Source: Gymnorhina tibicen
Lineage: Eukaryota > Chordata > Aves > Passeriformes > Artamidae
Assembly: GCA_013399875.1 (NCBI GenBank)
Contig: VXAZ01005524.1
Coordinates: 310,001 to 374,000 of the forward strand
Direction of reading: 5' to 3'
DNA: 64,000 bases
Made by a program: the position numbers and the translations under genes. Position 1 is the first letter of the stretch, and every line of letters begins with the position of its first letter. This document shows positions 11,501 to 23,795 of the stretch, one piece after another. The notes under the pieces are model-generated. The model saw only the letters and a list, made by a program, of their open reading frames with translations. It did not search any database and had not been told where the DNA came from.

Positions 11501-14500
11501 GTACTTCTAACTTTTCTGATAACACTTAATAAACTATCTGAGAGCAGAGAAGACTGAATGTCCATTAATTAACAAAAATCCAGGCAAGGACTCAGAAGTC
11601 CTCCCCCAGCAGGGGAGGAATGATTTAAGGCACAGCAAGATCAACAGGTGGAATTCAAAACAGAATCTCACACTATAACATCAGTAATATTTTATTTTAT
11701 CAAGCCACATTTGAGAAAGTAATGGTGTCAATAGAAAAAATGAGTTAGAAAGATTGCTGGGATCAAAATGTTAGCACCAGTCAAGGGCATTTTATGATCA
11801 TGAACAGAAAGCACTATTTTTCTAGCATTTGATTAATTAGACACTTATATGACAGAAGTCATGATAATGAAGAGTTGAACTTACACTCTGTTCTGCTGTG
11901 TTTATAAAATAAGCACACATGAAAAAAATCCCATTGAGTGCTATGCCTCTGGGAACCCAAGGCTTGCTTCTTCCTATGGCATGATTACTTATCCTTAGCT
12001 ACTTGTTGAAGGAAGCCTTTATAAACCTGAGAGCTTCTTTTCTTTCAGGAAAGAAAATAAAACAAAAAAAAAAGTCAAAGAAAGAATGAAGACATCTTTC
12101 CAAAGGCATCACAAATGCAAAACATATCGAGTAGGTCTGCGAATATATATAAATTTACATGAGACATGTTGAAGAAAAATGACAGCATAAAATTTTTGTG
12201 AGACAATATTACATTTTCATCACTATCCAATCTGATCTGGCATTTAAAAAATAAGTATATATATTTTTTAGGTAATTCTTTTTAAATAGGGATTAAACAT
12301 GTAGCTAATGCCATTAACCCAAAAGGAAAAAGATCTTACTTACAGTTACCTTAATCCAATATTGATGCCACACATCAGGTCTGACACCCTGAGCATGCAC
12401 AGAACACATTGGCCAGCATGGGAAAACTGTAGAAATGGAGCTGCAGAGGTCCCATGTGCAAACATACTGTGGGACTGACTGAACCATTGCTGGTCTTTAT
12501 TTTTAAAGGGTGTGTTTAGAAAGCTTTTCTAAAGAATGCTTGTCCCGGTTTGAGAACAAAACAATTACATTACCTTCATGTAATTTTTTGTTACTGAAAA
12601 GCACACTGTCAATAGCTGTCAATAGAATATTAAACACATGGTCTTGAAGACAAATGAAAGCTATACATCCAAGTGCTAAATACCTAGTGTTGAAAACACC
12701 AGCAAGTGTTCCTAGACCTGCCATTCATCCTGAGTATACACAGAGTTTTGGCAGAAGTAATACAGAAAATTTAGAAGATTGAAAAAAGTGGTTTAGATAT
12801 AAGTAAATTATGCACAGGAGATTAGAATTCTCTGTGTTTTGGAACAAAAGTGAAATTTTAATAGGAAAAAATATGAATTCTTATCCTTTTCTTTAAATGT
12901 AGCTACCCATAATATTTTTTTTCAGAACTGACAAGAGTTTAATTAATAATGTAATGGCAAATCAGGACAACTATATCTGACAGACAGCAGGAGATCTTCT
13001 ACCTAGAATCTAGTTCTGTTGCTTGCAATAGTAAAATGGAAAAAAAAAATCCTTAACATTTAATTTGGACAATGGCCCAAATTTGCAAGGGACGTACGAA
13101 GCAGATTAACTGTTACCATCCTTTGTATGTATTAATTAGACAGAGGTTTTACAGTATGAGACTGGAAAGTGGCCTTATGGGGTTTTGCAGGACCAGACAG
13201 CAAAGACAGATGATAGCAAAATGACATGATAAAAAGTTGCAGCTTTTGCTAATGCCATATCTACTAATTCATTCTTTAACACTAAGGGAAATTAATCACC
13301 ACAGTGCATGGTATTTCTGATTCCGTACTAGGCAACAGCAATATCTCAGGAGGAGATAAAATGGTAAAAATGGGGGTTAGATAGATAGCAGAGAGCTACT
13401 TTATGATGACCTATATAAAGCTGTTATTTATTCACATTTTTTCTTTCCTTTTATTTAGTACTGACAATAAATATACTTCAGAGTTTAATGATATTTTAGG
13501 GTTGTGGGTTTGTTTCTTCGGTTGTTTTTTTTCTGAGCATCAGCTGGACTTCATTCTGTGAGGCTCAGAAACAGAAAAAATCAGGTAATGCATGGTACAG
13601 TGCAGTGTCATGCAGCAGTACAAAAACCAGTTCACCAACAGAGGCTATAATCATGTAAAATATTTAATATAACTTATGGGACTTTCAGCCCAATTCATGA
13701 TGAGTACCAGCATTCTTATAGTACTTTTTACACTCCTTAACTGGAAAAAAAGTCATTTGCCATTTAAGAACCTTAAGGATGGAAGTCACAGAAGACTGAG
13801 AATTCCAATTTGCATCACTATATACTAGGTTATTTTGGTAAATGTAGTAATGATGGAAAACATTTTAAAACAACCCATGGAACATTGTAAGTGGTATATA
13901 AAAGAGAACTCACAAGCAGGAAAATATCTTGCTACAACTTGAATTACAACACTAGCCTATTCGGGGATAATTGAATACATGCTTATCCCAAGTGCCTTTT
14001 TAAAATTTTCTTTGGGAAAAAAAGTACATCTGAACTTACACTGTGTGACTGCCAGCAATTTCAAGAAGATATATTCATTCAGCTGTAATATTCACATCAA
14101 CATCTGCAGAACAATCCCTTCTGTTCATTTCCATGGAATAAGCAGTGTAGGCGTAAATACCAGCATCGAGTGCTGGATGTCAAAGCTTTAGCCAACGTCT
14201 ACACCTATAAATGAATAGGAAAGTTTTTACTGACAAAAAGATATCCTTTACTTATCAGTATCATTCAACTAATTCAGAAAGACCATTAGTAATTTTTCAT
14301 TTGATTGCTTTGAGTGCTATTTTCTCTCAATTTATTTCTGTATTATGTGTTCTGATGTGGGTCTGTGCATTCAAGATATTTAAATTATCCATATGTTTGG
14401 TATCCTAAATATCTGTTCTGTGATGAATTTGCAGTATTTCATCATGAATTTCAAGCTGAGAAATCATTCTTTGTATTCAGCTGAATGCCTGCTGACTGGT

Positions 14501-15974
14501 GAAGTGGACATTAGACTTGCTTGACGTGTTGGACTCCTCCAGGCTAAAACGTTCATTTTTTTCACTTGTAAAAGATACCCTTGCTTCTATAGTAAGGACC
14601 CTTACTGTATTATTCTTTGTATCCTTACTTGTATGTTACTAAAAAGAAAGTATACAGCCATGCAGTCTGTGAACCACAGTGCCACGAGATTCTTCTGTAA
14701 GGGCAAGTACTTCATTCCTCATAGAATTCCATTCCATTTCATAGCAATAGATAATGGGTAGATCCATAAAATATGTAAACAGGAACAAAAAAAATCTCAG
14801 TTCCTAAACTTTTACAGTTCTGCAAGGTTGAGTCAGAATTTAAATATTTCATTAATATAATGTACTGAATAATTGATTACACAGTACCAACACCCAAATA
14901 TATTCTATATGTTTTGTTGCTGCCATAATCCTATATACTTAGAATATAATACTAAGTGAGTTAAATGCAGGTGTGAACCACACTTTATGAGTTTTTTTAC
15001 GTTTACATGTTATTAGCCTAGGTTTTCTTCAAGAAATTACCAACAACAAATCTCAACAGTGATTGTTTTAATAGTCCTCACAGTGTACATGCATAGACCC
15101 AAAGTCATAATTCTGTACTCTCATCCTGCTTAATACTATTTATATAAGTACTGCCTCTTCAGAAGTTATTTTTGTAGCCTAATTATTGCAATTTCTCACA
15201 GGAAAAGTTCATCTGCCAATGCAGTTGCTCAAACTGACTTTCAAATCAGAGGTTGTCATACATGCAAAATCTCCTTTCCACACTTAATTTGGAATTCTTA
15301 AGCCTGTATACTTTTATGGTTTGCAGAAAAAACTGGTTTCTGCTGTCTTCTTCTATTTTCCCAGGACAAGTCTGCATATATATTTCAAGACTTTTTTTCA
15401 TGCTATAAATAACAGTTCTACCTCTGTTTCACAATACCACCTGTGAAAAACGAGTGCTTTTTTAATCAATTGTAGACAGAACAAACTTATTAAAAATGGG
15501 GTTTTTTTTATTTTCTTATTCCATTTTAATTACAATTAATATTATTTTAGGACAAATTCTATGATTTCTCATCATAACTAATCAGGAGAGAAAAATTCTC
15601 TCAGAAAATAGAATAATTTTTACCATTAGCAGGAATTTTTAAAGTATTATCTTTCTTTTATTAATGTTCAAAAAACTTCTTCAATGTTGTCATGTTTAGA
15701 CCTGAGCTTCTCAGATATTGAAATATTTTCAAAGTTTTTCAGCTTCTGTGTTTGGGGTTTTTTTTGAGAGTCCTTGAAATTGCTTAGATTTGAAAAGACT
15801 TGTTCTGTCTCCTCAGTTAGCTGAGTCTTCTTACATGCTAGGGATGACTCACAGAAGGCAATATATTTTAGTAGCCAGAATAAATCTCAGATATTGACTT
15901 ATAGCCTGAAGAAATCATTACGTGTTCCTTCAGATTTTGAAAATAAATTCTGCTAAAAACTTCTTATACCCAAG
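11501..15974. other. Unique AT-rich sequence, no gene seen
   Basis: No coding or RNA gene supported. It has short A runs near 12062 and 13039. A TGTCCCGGTTTGAG string at 12541 resembles an LTR terminus, but the following bases do not continue as any LTR I know. Open frames at 13979-14191 and 14211-14408 are AT-driven and unsupported. Confidence 0.6.
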
Positions 15975-16020
15975 GTAACAAACAAACCGAACCAAACCAA
16001 ACCACAACAAACACAACCCA
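15975..16020 (+). repeat. A/C-rich low-complexity tract
   Basis: About 45 bases made almost only of A and C, with irregular AACAA, ACCAAACC and CACAACA units. Simple-sequence DNA with no fixed period. Confidence 0.8.
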
Positions 16021-16389
16021 TATAAAACCCAGACACAGATTTACTAATCCTAAAAGATTGGTGGGGGAGGAATATTTCACGTGTCTGGAGTCTGGAGAGG
16101 AATTGGTCTAAATGTCTGTAATGTAGACATGTCTTTTTAAGGTCAATATCTAGTCTTTATTTAGAGTCAGAAGAGAACAAACAAGTATTTTTAGCTACAT
16201 TTAATATTTTCTTTTAAAGCAGACTTTAAAATAAGTCAAATGACTCATCGTCTAAAGTGTCTATTTTTTCCTGTTGACTAGAGGGAAAGCCTTTTTCAGA
16301 ACATTCATTTGACATCTCCATTTCTTACTATTGCCCTGTGAGGACACATTTTTTGTTTGTTTGTGTGCATGGTCTGAGTTATTCTTAAT

Positions 16390-16766
16390 AATAAAAATAT
16401 TTCATGTAATTTAGTTTTATATAATACTCAAGTGTTTGTGTTGGTCTGTTGCTTTGGACTGATTCTGTGATTAATTCCTCCTAGTTATAAATGAACTGGT
16501 ATATTTATTAAGTTTATGTCCTGGTTCTGGCCAGGACAGGGCTAATTTTTGTAGTATCCAGGAGGGGGCGTGACTAGGACACAGAGGCTATTCTATACCA
16601 CCNAATAAAAATATTTCATGTAATTTAGTTTTATATAATACTCAAGTGTTTGTGTTGGTCTGTTGCTTTGGACTGATTCTGTGATTAATTCCTCCTAGTT
16701 ATAAGCTAATTTTTGTAGTATCCAGGAGGGGGCATGACTAGGACACAGAGGCTATTCTATACCACC
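16390..16766. repeat. Duplicated block around a single N (assembly scar)
   Basis: Bases 16390-16490 (101 bp) recur at 16604-16704. Bases 16541-16602 (62 bp) recur at 16705-16766 with one difference (G at 16570, A at 16734). The first copy has 50 extra bases between the two parts (16491-16540), including the first 24 bases of an LTR. The only unknown base in the window, N at 16603, lies exactly between the copies. The simplest reading is two overlapping contig or haplotype ends joined without being merged. A true tandem duplication is less likely. Confidence 0.9.
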
Positions 16767-17097
16767 ACATGTCTTCTCTGGAGGTGGGGGGAACGGAGTC
16801 TCTTTCCCAGAGAAGGAATTCTGGTTTTAAGGGTGGCGGAGGAAGTGATCAGGGTAACCCTGGTTCTGAGTATTTTGCATGTGAATCACTCACCTCTCTC
16901 TTGTACACTTTTGTTATTAATATTGTTGTTGCTGTTGCTCGTTTTCTGATCTCATTTGTGTTTCCATAAATTGTTGTTATCTCAAGCTGAGGTCTTTACC
17001 TTTTGTGCCTCTCTCCATCCCACCGAAGGTGGCAGAGGAGCGCAGGATTGAACAAGTGTCAGTGTGATTTGGAGAGTACCATTCCTTAACCATGACA
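16517..17097 (+). mobile_element. Avian ERV-type LTR, sense, interrupted by duplication
   Basis: Starts TGTCCTGGTTCTGGCCAGGA, a typical avian LTR 5' end, and continues GCTAATTTTTGTAG, CCAGGAGGGGGC and AGGCTATTCTATACCA. After the duplicated block it runs through a TTGTTATTAATATTGTTG tract (about 16910-16930) to CTTTACCTTTTGTGCCTCTC and ends near CCTTAACCATGACA, which resembles the usual TTAAACCACGACA terminus. Without the assembly duplication the element is about 420 bp. No convincing target-site duplication was found. The 71-codon frame inside is incidental. Confidence 0.75.
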
Positions 17098-18366
17098 GCT
17101 TGTTTAAATACAGGACACAGACCCAATGATTTTATAATACAAAAGATGTACTGAAATGAAATGGAACATTCGGATATGCATAGTAATAGGGGTTTTATTG
17201 TATCAGCTGTCAAAATGCTTCAATCTCAGTTTTATGATGAAATGAAAAAAAACCCACAAAGTCTCAAATTTTAGGCTTTAGGTGAGCTCTCAGAAAAATC
17301 AACAGCTGTCTTGCATATGCTACAGTAGCTTTGCTTTTTATATGACATGAAATCATACCACATGCCCCATCAGAGAAGTGTGAGGAAGGGACATTCAAAT
17401 ACTGTGAGACCTCTCTTCATAAAGACATAAATATAAAACTGAATTTTCTCCCATTTGGCAATCCTGAGGCTTAAATTGATTATATAACATGTATTTATAC
17501 CTTTATTACTAGTTTTAATAGCTTATGTAGGACACCTGTATTAGTGTTCACTGCCATTGCAGGTGTAAAAGTCCAGAACAAGTACGCACTGTGATCATAC
17601 AACCTATCAAAAAAAGTATGTACTTAGATACTACTGATTCCCAGTTGGAGTTAAGAGTCAAAAAGTAAGATCACTTTCAGATGCTACACCTGTATCTCAG
17701 ATGTTATTTTAAATATGAACCAAAGTATGTAAACAATTAAAAAAAAAAAAAGTAGGGTTCAGAAATACATCTAGATAAATCAATATGGAAGTAAACAACC
17801 AGTTTTTCTCATGGAAATAGACTATATATAAAAATAAAGGAATTTGGAAGCACGTAGTATCAATTACTATTTGAATACATTTTAATGCCTTGATGTGCAG
17901 CGAGTGATATATTTTTCAAAAGTGTTTAAAGATAAAATAAAATATGGGCATTATATTATTTTAAGTTGCATGCTTTCACAGTCATTAATAGTTTCCTACA
18001 TATTTATCTTAAAACAAATACACAATGCCAAAATTTAAGAATGTAGAACCAAATGCACATCCTCCCCCAAATTTATTCACAAGAATATTCTAAATGAAGT
18101 TCTTTGATCTACTAAATTGTTGATCTATAACTAGACTGGATAATGTAATGAACCTGTACAAGTGCTTCTAGTAGTCCCAATCAAAAAAGCACTCAAACAC
18201 CATAAAAGGTCACTTATTAGCACTAACATGAGAGTTAAAAAATCCCAAACCAGAATGAAATAGAGTGCAGGTGATCTTACATTCCTTCCATAATCTTCCA
18301 TGTATTGCTGAATTGGAAGGACCTCCAGTTAGGGGAAAGCACATGACCGAGATCACATCCATGTAG
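17098..18366. other. Unique AT-rich sequence, nothing recognised
   Basis: No supported feature. It contains a short A run near 17740. Confidence 0.6.
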
Positions 18367-18777
18367 AGTTTCCCCGGCTTTTTGGTCTTTAGAGTTTTGA
18401 TAGTATGCTGTCAGAAGAAAACAACTCTATTTGTCATCTCCAAGGTGAAGCACAAGGATGTTCACATGAGAACATCCTGCTTTACCTTAACAAAGAGAAA
18501 AGGAATTGCAGGTGGTGTAGCGTCATTGCCAAGTGGGAGATGCCTGCTAATCCATCTGTCACAATCAGTTGGCTACCTTTATCCAGGGGCAAGGAGGATG
18601 TTTGGCATACACAGGCCTGAAGGCAAAGAGCTGTTCACAGCATCTCACACACCTGCACGTACTCATCTTGATTGTTGGGTGGATCAGCAACTCCCTCATG
18701 CAATAGTCTTCCAGTTAGAATCACTACCAATAATCTGTGATTCTGAAAGTGTAGGTAAGTCTTTAACAGAAAATTAA
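18367..18777 (+). other. Exon-like open reading frame, unproven
   Basis: A plus-strand frame with no stop codon runs from after a TAG at 18364 to 18777. Inside it, CTTTTTGGTCTTTAG at about 18378-18392 looks like a splice acceptor, and GTAAGT at 18755-18760 is a good splice donor. They would delimit a 362-bp exon (18393-18754) that is fully open. There is no ATG near the start, and the translation shows no domain or composition I recognise. One open frame of this length is about what chance gives in 64 kb of AT-rich DNA. Unlike the other long frames in the window, this one is not in a repeat I can identify. Confidence 0.2.
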
Positions 18778-21700
18778 GGCATAAGCTCAATACTTTTGTA
18801 ACTACATCTCTAGGAGAAAAAAAAATTAGTTAATTTCCTAAATATTTCTTTGATTGAGATTTCTTTGAAAATGTATTGATTTCTTTGAAATCAATACCCA
18901 AGTAGGGTGTTTTTTTCTTTTCTTTCTTTCTCTGAAGGGTGTCTTTGGACATCTTCTGTGGAAATTCTATTAGAAGATTTACAAAATGGAAAAATATTTT
19001 TGCAGAAACAGTTCAAGTGATACCTTTTTAATATTTACTTTTGTATATTTCTTCCTGAATCTGTGCAACAGATCCATGTTTTCAAGGAAAAATAAACCAC
19101 AGGAAGTAACAAATTCCTCTGCAGGATGAAAGGGAAAATATTTCCAAATGTAGCTGTTCTCCCTGTGAAGCTGTTTTCATTTAGCCTGAAAATCAAACTC
19201 GGCATAGATTAACAATATTCATAAGTTTCCATTTGCTCTCCCTCATATGCTTGGTTTGATAAAAAACAATGCCTCACTAGCTCAGGTTTACAACAAGCTT
19301 TAAGTTAAGTTAAGCAGCTATTAAATCAGCATTGTTAGTAGGGTTTAATAAAGTGTTGATTGCAGTATATTTTAAAACACAGTCTAGATTCACTTGTATT
19401 ACTCTAGCTTTCATATCAACATATCTCTGTGAAACCGGTGTAGTACCTTGGGCATGAGTCATCACTTCATTATTCACCCTAAAAAACACAATAAAAAAGC
19501 TGCTGATTTTGCATCCTTCTGGTAACAAATCAGATTTATTTAACCAAACTGTGGGGTTTTCCTTATGTAGTCACTGATATGGGTAGCTTTTTTCCAACAG
19601 CATGCAAACTCTTTTTCCCTAGAAATTTCATGAATTACAACATTTTTTCCGTCTGGAAATACCTAACTTGTGGCAGTAAACATTGTAACACAGCTGTTGC
19701 AGCCCAGAGCCAATAATATTCTGTATCTATATACACTTATCTTTACATTTTATTTCAGCTTCTGTGCAACATGAAAGACGCTAAATGTCCCTTGCTTTTA
19801 TAGTAATAGAAAGAAACAGTAACTATAAAACATGCCACTATTTTAAATATCAAACTGAATTCCTCTGGTAGTAAATTTTAGGTGAGAAAAGAGATTACTC
19901 ACCAAATAAATCTTCACTGAAATTACTTTTATATATATATATTCTCATGCTCCACAGGTTCGGGGTGGCTGCCTGTGAACATTTCCATTAGCTGTTAACT
20001 CCACAAACCAAGAGAGATCATTGTATCATGTTGTGAGGACAAAAGACAATACCTAGGGATAAAGCAGTACACTGACTTGGATTTCTATTTCCAAGATGGA
20101 CTTGTAAAGTTCTCCATAATGCGTATTTTGTAGGAGCATACTAGGATTGCTACTGATGAAAAACATCGAACATCCCATTGAAATATAAACAATTAAACTT
20201 ATCATAAGACAATTTAGATCTCCAGTTTCCATCAACCATATTGAATAGGGGTGAAACATAACCGCGTAAAAGCATTTCTAGTGGTTAGGTATTGTGAAGC
20301 ACTCTTATAAGCCTGAAGAGTCCAATACAGATCTTAAAGGAGACTAGAGTCTTTCTGGATCACTAGCATACAGCCAGGTGACTTACTCTAATGAGCCCAA
20401 AGTGGTGTGAGACCCCTGTGATGAAACCAATAAATTGTGGTTTTGTTTTTCTTTGAGTATCCTAATAATGTAAACTTATAACCAACTGACACCACATCTA
20501 GACACTTTAATGTAGGAGTACATGATCTGGAATTGAATTGCATTCTTGATTTCTGTAAACTTACTCTGTTTTTTCCAAATATTATCCACCCTTGTGTGTT
20601 CAGAAGTTTTTTATGCTATTCGTGTGCTTATATCCAAAGTAGCCTCCAGGGGATGTTCTAATTAAGTTGTCTAATGCCATAGAGTTTGCACAATTAGGTG
20701 TATGACCAAGTCTAAAGATTAATGTAATGTTTCAGATGAGCACTTCTGAGAATGGCTGATAGTCATCTTCATCTTAGCCTGGCCCTCTGTGCCAACCTGA
20801 CCTGCCAACACCAAGGTGGCATTTAGAAGTAATAATCACATCCACCAAGTAAACTGCACCCACAAAGTAATTCTAGTTCTTCTATTTCCGTAACATAAGC
20901 AGAATTACCAACTGAAGAAAACAATATGTTACTTTCCTACAAACAAGTTTTTCAAAAACAGTTTTATCTAAATGCTTTGATAAAATACCTTTCCCCAGGA
21001 CTCACAGACCCTGATCTATCATGATTAAGCATTTCCTTGAGATTTTTAGTGAAGTCTAATAAGCTTTCATCACTTTGATACAAAAGACATTTCATGGACA
21101 TGAGGGAAAATAATGTAGTTTAAAGTATATCAAGACTGAATATTCAGTCCTTGTTTGTTTCATTGAGATGGCAAGCAATATAATCAAACGTTCTATGCCT
21201 TGCTGGCACTTGAACACACTCTTTCTATCTGGAAGTGCACTGTGATTTAAAGTTAACCATAAACATTATTCATCCCTTTCTTCTCTAAGTGGCAACTTAT
21301 TAGTTAAAAGCCTGCTGCCATATGGTGAAGACATACTGACCGAGAAAGAAGAAGAAGAAGAAAAAAAGCTATTAAATTTAGCTTCTAAAGAAAGATCTTT
21401 CAGAAGAAAGGTTTATGTGATGTTGGGTAACAAATATTGGCATCCAAGTTTGGTATTTAAGTTAAAAAAAAAAAAAGACATTATAGTGCATGGAAAAAAG
21501 AACAGGCAAACAAAACTGAGGAATAATTATACACTTTTCATGGTGTCCCATTGTCACAGTTGGCAATATACTGACAAAGTTTTTCCCCCGTAAATTGAAT
21601 GCCAGAAACATTGTATGTGAATGAGGTAAAACAGCTGGCTGGACTAGATCAAGCCCAGCTTAATCAAACCATCTTGGTAACTTTCAAATTTCAGATTAAT

Positions 21701-22371
21701 CTCTACTTAGGTGTCATGGCTTAAATTGAAGATGCTTGCAGCTGTGTTCTGAAAGAATTAATAATTGAAACTTATTTTACCTTACTGGAGTTGTAATTGT
21801 ATTGATTAATTAGCTTACTTGCACCTGTACAGAGATTATTCAGGATACGTGCCTCTTTAATCTAAATTAAGTGAAAAATCTAGAATTGAAATGCATAGGT
21901 CAGTGTGCATTACAAGTTACACACTCAAGTTACCAACTTTGATTCAAGACAAGTCTCTGTCTTACAGTGTCAGTAACATATGCTACAGTGCTTCTCAGCT
22001 TGAAAATACCTCACTAGGGTGTCTATTTCAAAATGAATAGTTGGACATCAATACGCTTGCCCAGGAGGTGCAATGTTGTCGTCTGGTGAATTGGGCAAAC
22101 AACTAATGTATCTTGGCCAAAAATATCAAAAATCAGGAGGAAGTCAGTTTCTTCTCTTGTCAAAAGTCACAGCTACTCAATTTGGAGGAAAATAACTTGT
22201 TTCTATTGAAATTATTGAGAGTCACCAGCTTCTGTATTGTTTGTATATATTTTATTTACTTTATTTTTGTTAAGTTGCATGGGTCTTAATTCTAAGCATA
22301 CTAAAGTTGATTAAACATTTAAAAATACTCTATTGAGCTGCTTTTTTACATTCGCTCCAAATTATCATAAA
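18778..22371. other. Unique AT-rich sequence, no gene seen
   Basis: Short simple repeats only: a TA run at 19930-19942, a (GAA)5 run at 21346-21361, and an A run near 21464. No coding or RNA gene can be supported. Confidence 0.6.
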
Positions 22372-22531
22372 AATCTTAGAAATCATAAACTTGAGTTGGA
22401 AGGGACCTTAAAGATCATCTAGTTTCAACCCTACCATCTTAGGAAGGGATGCTCCCCACTGGACCAGGTTGCAGTCCTTCTCTCATGAGAGCACAATCCT
22501 CTGGCACATCACCTACTCCTCTCAGTTTGGT

Positions 22532-22537
22532 GTCATC
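22532..22537 (+). repeat. Left target-site duplication GTCATC
   Basis: Direct repeat of the CR1 target sequence created by LTR integration. It is identical to 23113-23118. Confidence 0.9.
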
Positions 22538-22877
22538 TGTGGAGGCCAGTGGGCCTGTTGACAAAGGAGCCACAAGGATCCCCTAGAGGGGAGAACCCTA
22601 AGAGACCCTCCTTAGTTACGGAGACAGAAAAGGCCTCTCCCAGGATGCTTTGTTTCATTATGTTAATGTACCCCAGTTCTGCTTCCCCAGTTGGCCAGTT
22701 GGCCTCCCTGCCCCCTTCTACCCTGATCCAGAAACTTCTCCCTTCCCTGCTCTCCCATTGGCCCTTGTTCCTTTGCCACTCCCTCAGAGTTTCCCCATTG
22801 GCTCCCGTACCCTAGCCCCGCCCGTCTGCCGCCCTCTTGCCCTCAGATCATTGGTCCCTGATGCTCTCTCCGCCCTG

Positions 22878-22884
22878 TATATAA
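22878..22884 (+). promoter_or_regulatory. TATA box of the solo LTR
   Basis: TATATAA within the C-rich U3-like part of the LTR, 59 bases upstream of the polyadenylation signal. Spacing fits a short-R LTR promoter. Current activity is unknown. Confidence 0.65.
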
Positions 22885-22942
22885 TCCTAGACCCCCCACT
22901 GTTCTGTGTCTTCGTCACTGGAATCCTTCACGTGTGTGGCTG

Positions 22943-22948
22943 AATAAA
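22943..22948 (+). promoter_or_regulatory. Polyadenylation signal of the solo LTR
   Basis: Canonical AATAAA downstream of the TATA box and upstream of a GT-rich stretch (TGTGTGTGTG near 23020). This matches the usual R/U5 order of a retroviral LTR. Confidence 0.65.
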
Positions 22949-23112
22949 CCTCTCCCGTGGAGCCCTGTACGGGGACCCTTCCCGTCGCTTTGCCGTCGAT
23001 TTGTCGAAGAAGCTGTCCGGTGTGTGTGTGAGTGCAGTGGCCCTGCCGAGCGGCTTTCTGCCTGAGACGCTTTCGGAAGGTTGTGGCACCCACCAGAACA
23101 CCCGCTGTGACA

Positions 23113-23118
23113 GTCATC
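23113..23118 (+). repeat. Right target-site duplication GTCATC
   Basis: Second copy of the 6-bp duplication. CR1 sequence continues directly after it. Confidence 0.9.
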
Positions 23119-23795
23119 TGCCAGCTTGTGGGGGGTACAGTCTGTGCCACCTCCCAGATCGTTAAGGAAGATGATGAATAGGACTGTACTCTGGGGTACA
23201 GTGCCAGTTACTGGCCTTCAGCTACACCTTATCACCATCCTCTGGTTGCTGATTACCATCCTCTGGGCCCAGCCATTCAGCCAGTTTTCAATCTGCCTCA
23301 CTGCCAGCTCATTCAGTCCATATATCAACAGCTTGTCTATGAGAATCCTGTGAGAGATGGAGTCAAAGGCCTCAGTGAAGTCTGGGTAGACATTATTCGC
23401 TCTCTTCTCTCATCTATCAGGATAGCTATTTCTTTATGTAAGTTTATCATGTCAAGCTTGAACTCCCCTTGGTGAGTACATGCTAACTATTCCTGATGCT
23501 TTTCTTGATATTCATGTGCCTGGAAATGATTTCCAGGGTTTGCTGCTCCATCAGCTTCCCAGGGACTGAGGTAAGACTAATTGATCTGTATTTCTGCAGT
23601 TCTTTCTTCTTCACTTTCTTGAAGCTAGGAGTTAAACTTCCTTTCCTTCAGTGCTCAGGCACTTCTCCCAGTTGCGATGATTGATCAAATATTATGGAGG
23701 TTGTCCTTGCAATATCATCAACCACTTTCCTCAGCACTCGTGTGTGCTTCTCATAAGGGTCTATGGATTTATGCATGACCAGTTTGCTTAGGTTA

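Larger units (their letters stand above)
22538..23112 (+). mobile_element. Solo LTR inserted in CR1, 6-bp target duplication
   Basis: A 575-bp element starting TGTGGAGGCC and ending GCTGTGACA, flanked by the direct repeat GTCATC (22532-22537 and 23113-23118). Joining the flanks restores the expected CR1 order, which confirms the insertion. It carries a TATA box (22878-22884) and a polyadenylation signal AATAAA (22943-22948), so transcription would run on the plus strand. A 6-bp duplication fits beta-retrovirus-like (class II, ERVK) integration. It is unusually C-rich upstream of the TATA box. No internal ERV genes are present, so it is a solo LTR left by recombination. Open frames at 22549-22943 lie entirely in it and are not genes. 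Confidence 0.92.
22372..23795 (-). mobile_element. CR1 LINE, antisense, split by an LTR
   Basis: The CR1 3' tail is at 22372-22480 (GAGTTGGAAGGGACCTTAAA, GATCATCTAG, GGACCAGGTTGCAG). After an internal deletion, reverse-transcriptase-region sequence begins near 22510 (CTCAGTTTGGTGTCATC). An LTR insertion occupies 22538-23112. The CR1 then resumes (GTGCCACCTCCCAGATC, GATGATGAATAGGAC, GCCATTCAGCCAGTTTTC, CTTGTCTATGAGAATCCTGT, GAGTCAAAGGCCTCAGTGAA, and so on) to GACCAGTTTGCTTAGGTT at 23795. The coding strand is the minus strand and is full of stops, so no protein is made. It is the longest CR1 in the window. Confidence 0.9.

Noticed and set aside
12541..12590. LTR terminus suggested by TGTCCCGGTTTGAG
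   Set aside because: The following 200 bases match no LTR layout and no second terminus is found. Likely coincidence or an unrecognisable scrap.
22549..23150. Overlapping frames (88, 97 and 87 codons) as coding
   Set aside because: They lie in the solo LTR defined by a 6-bp target duplication.
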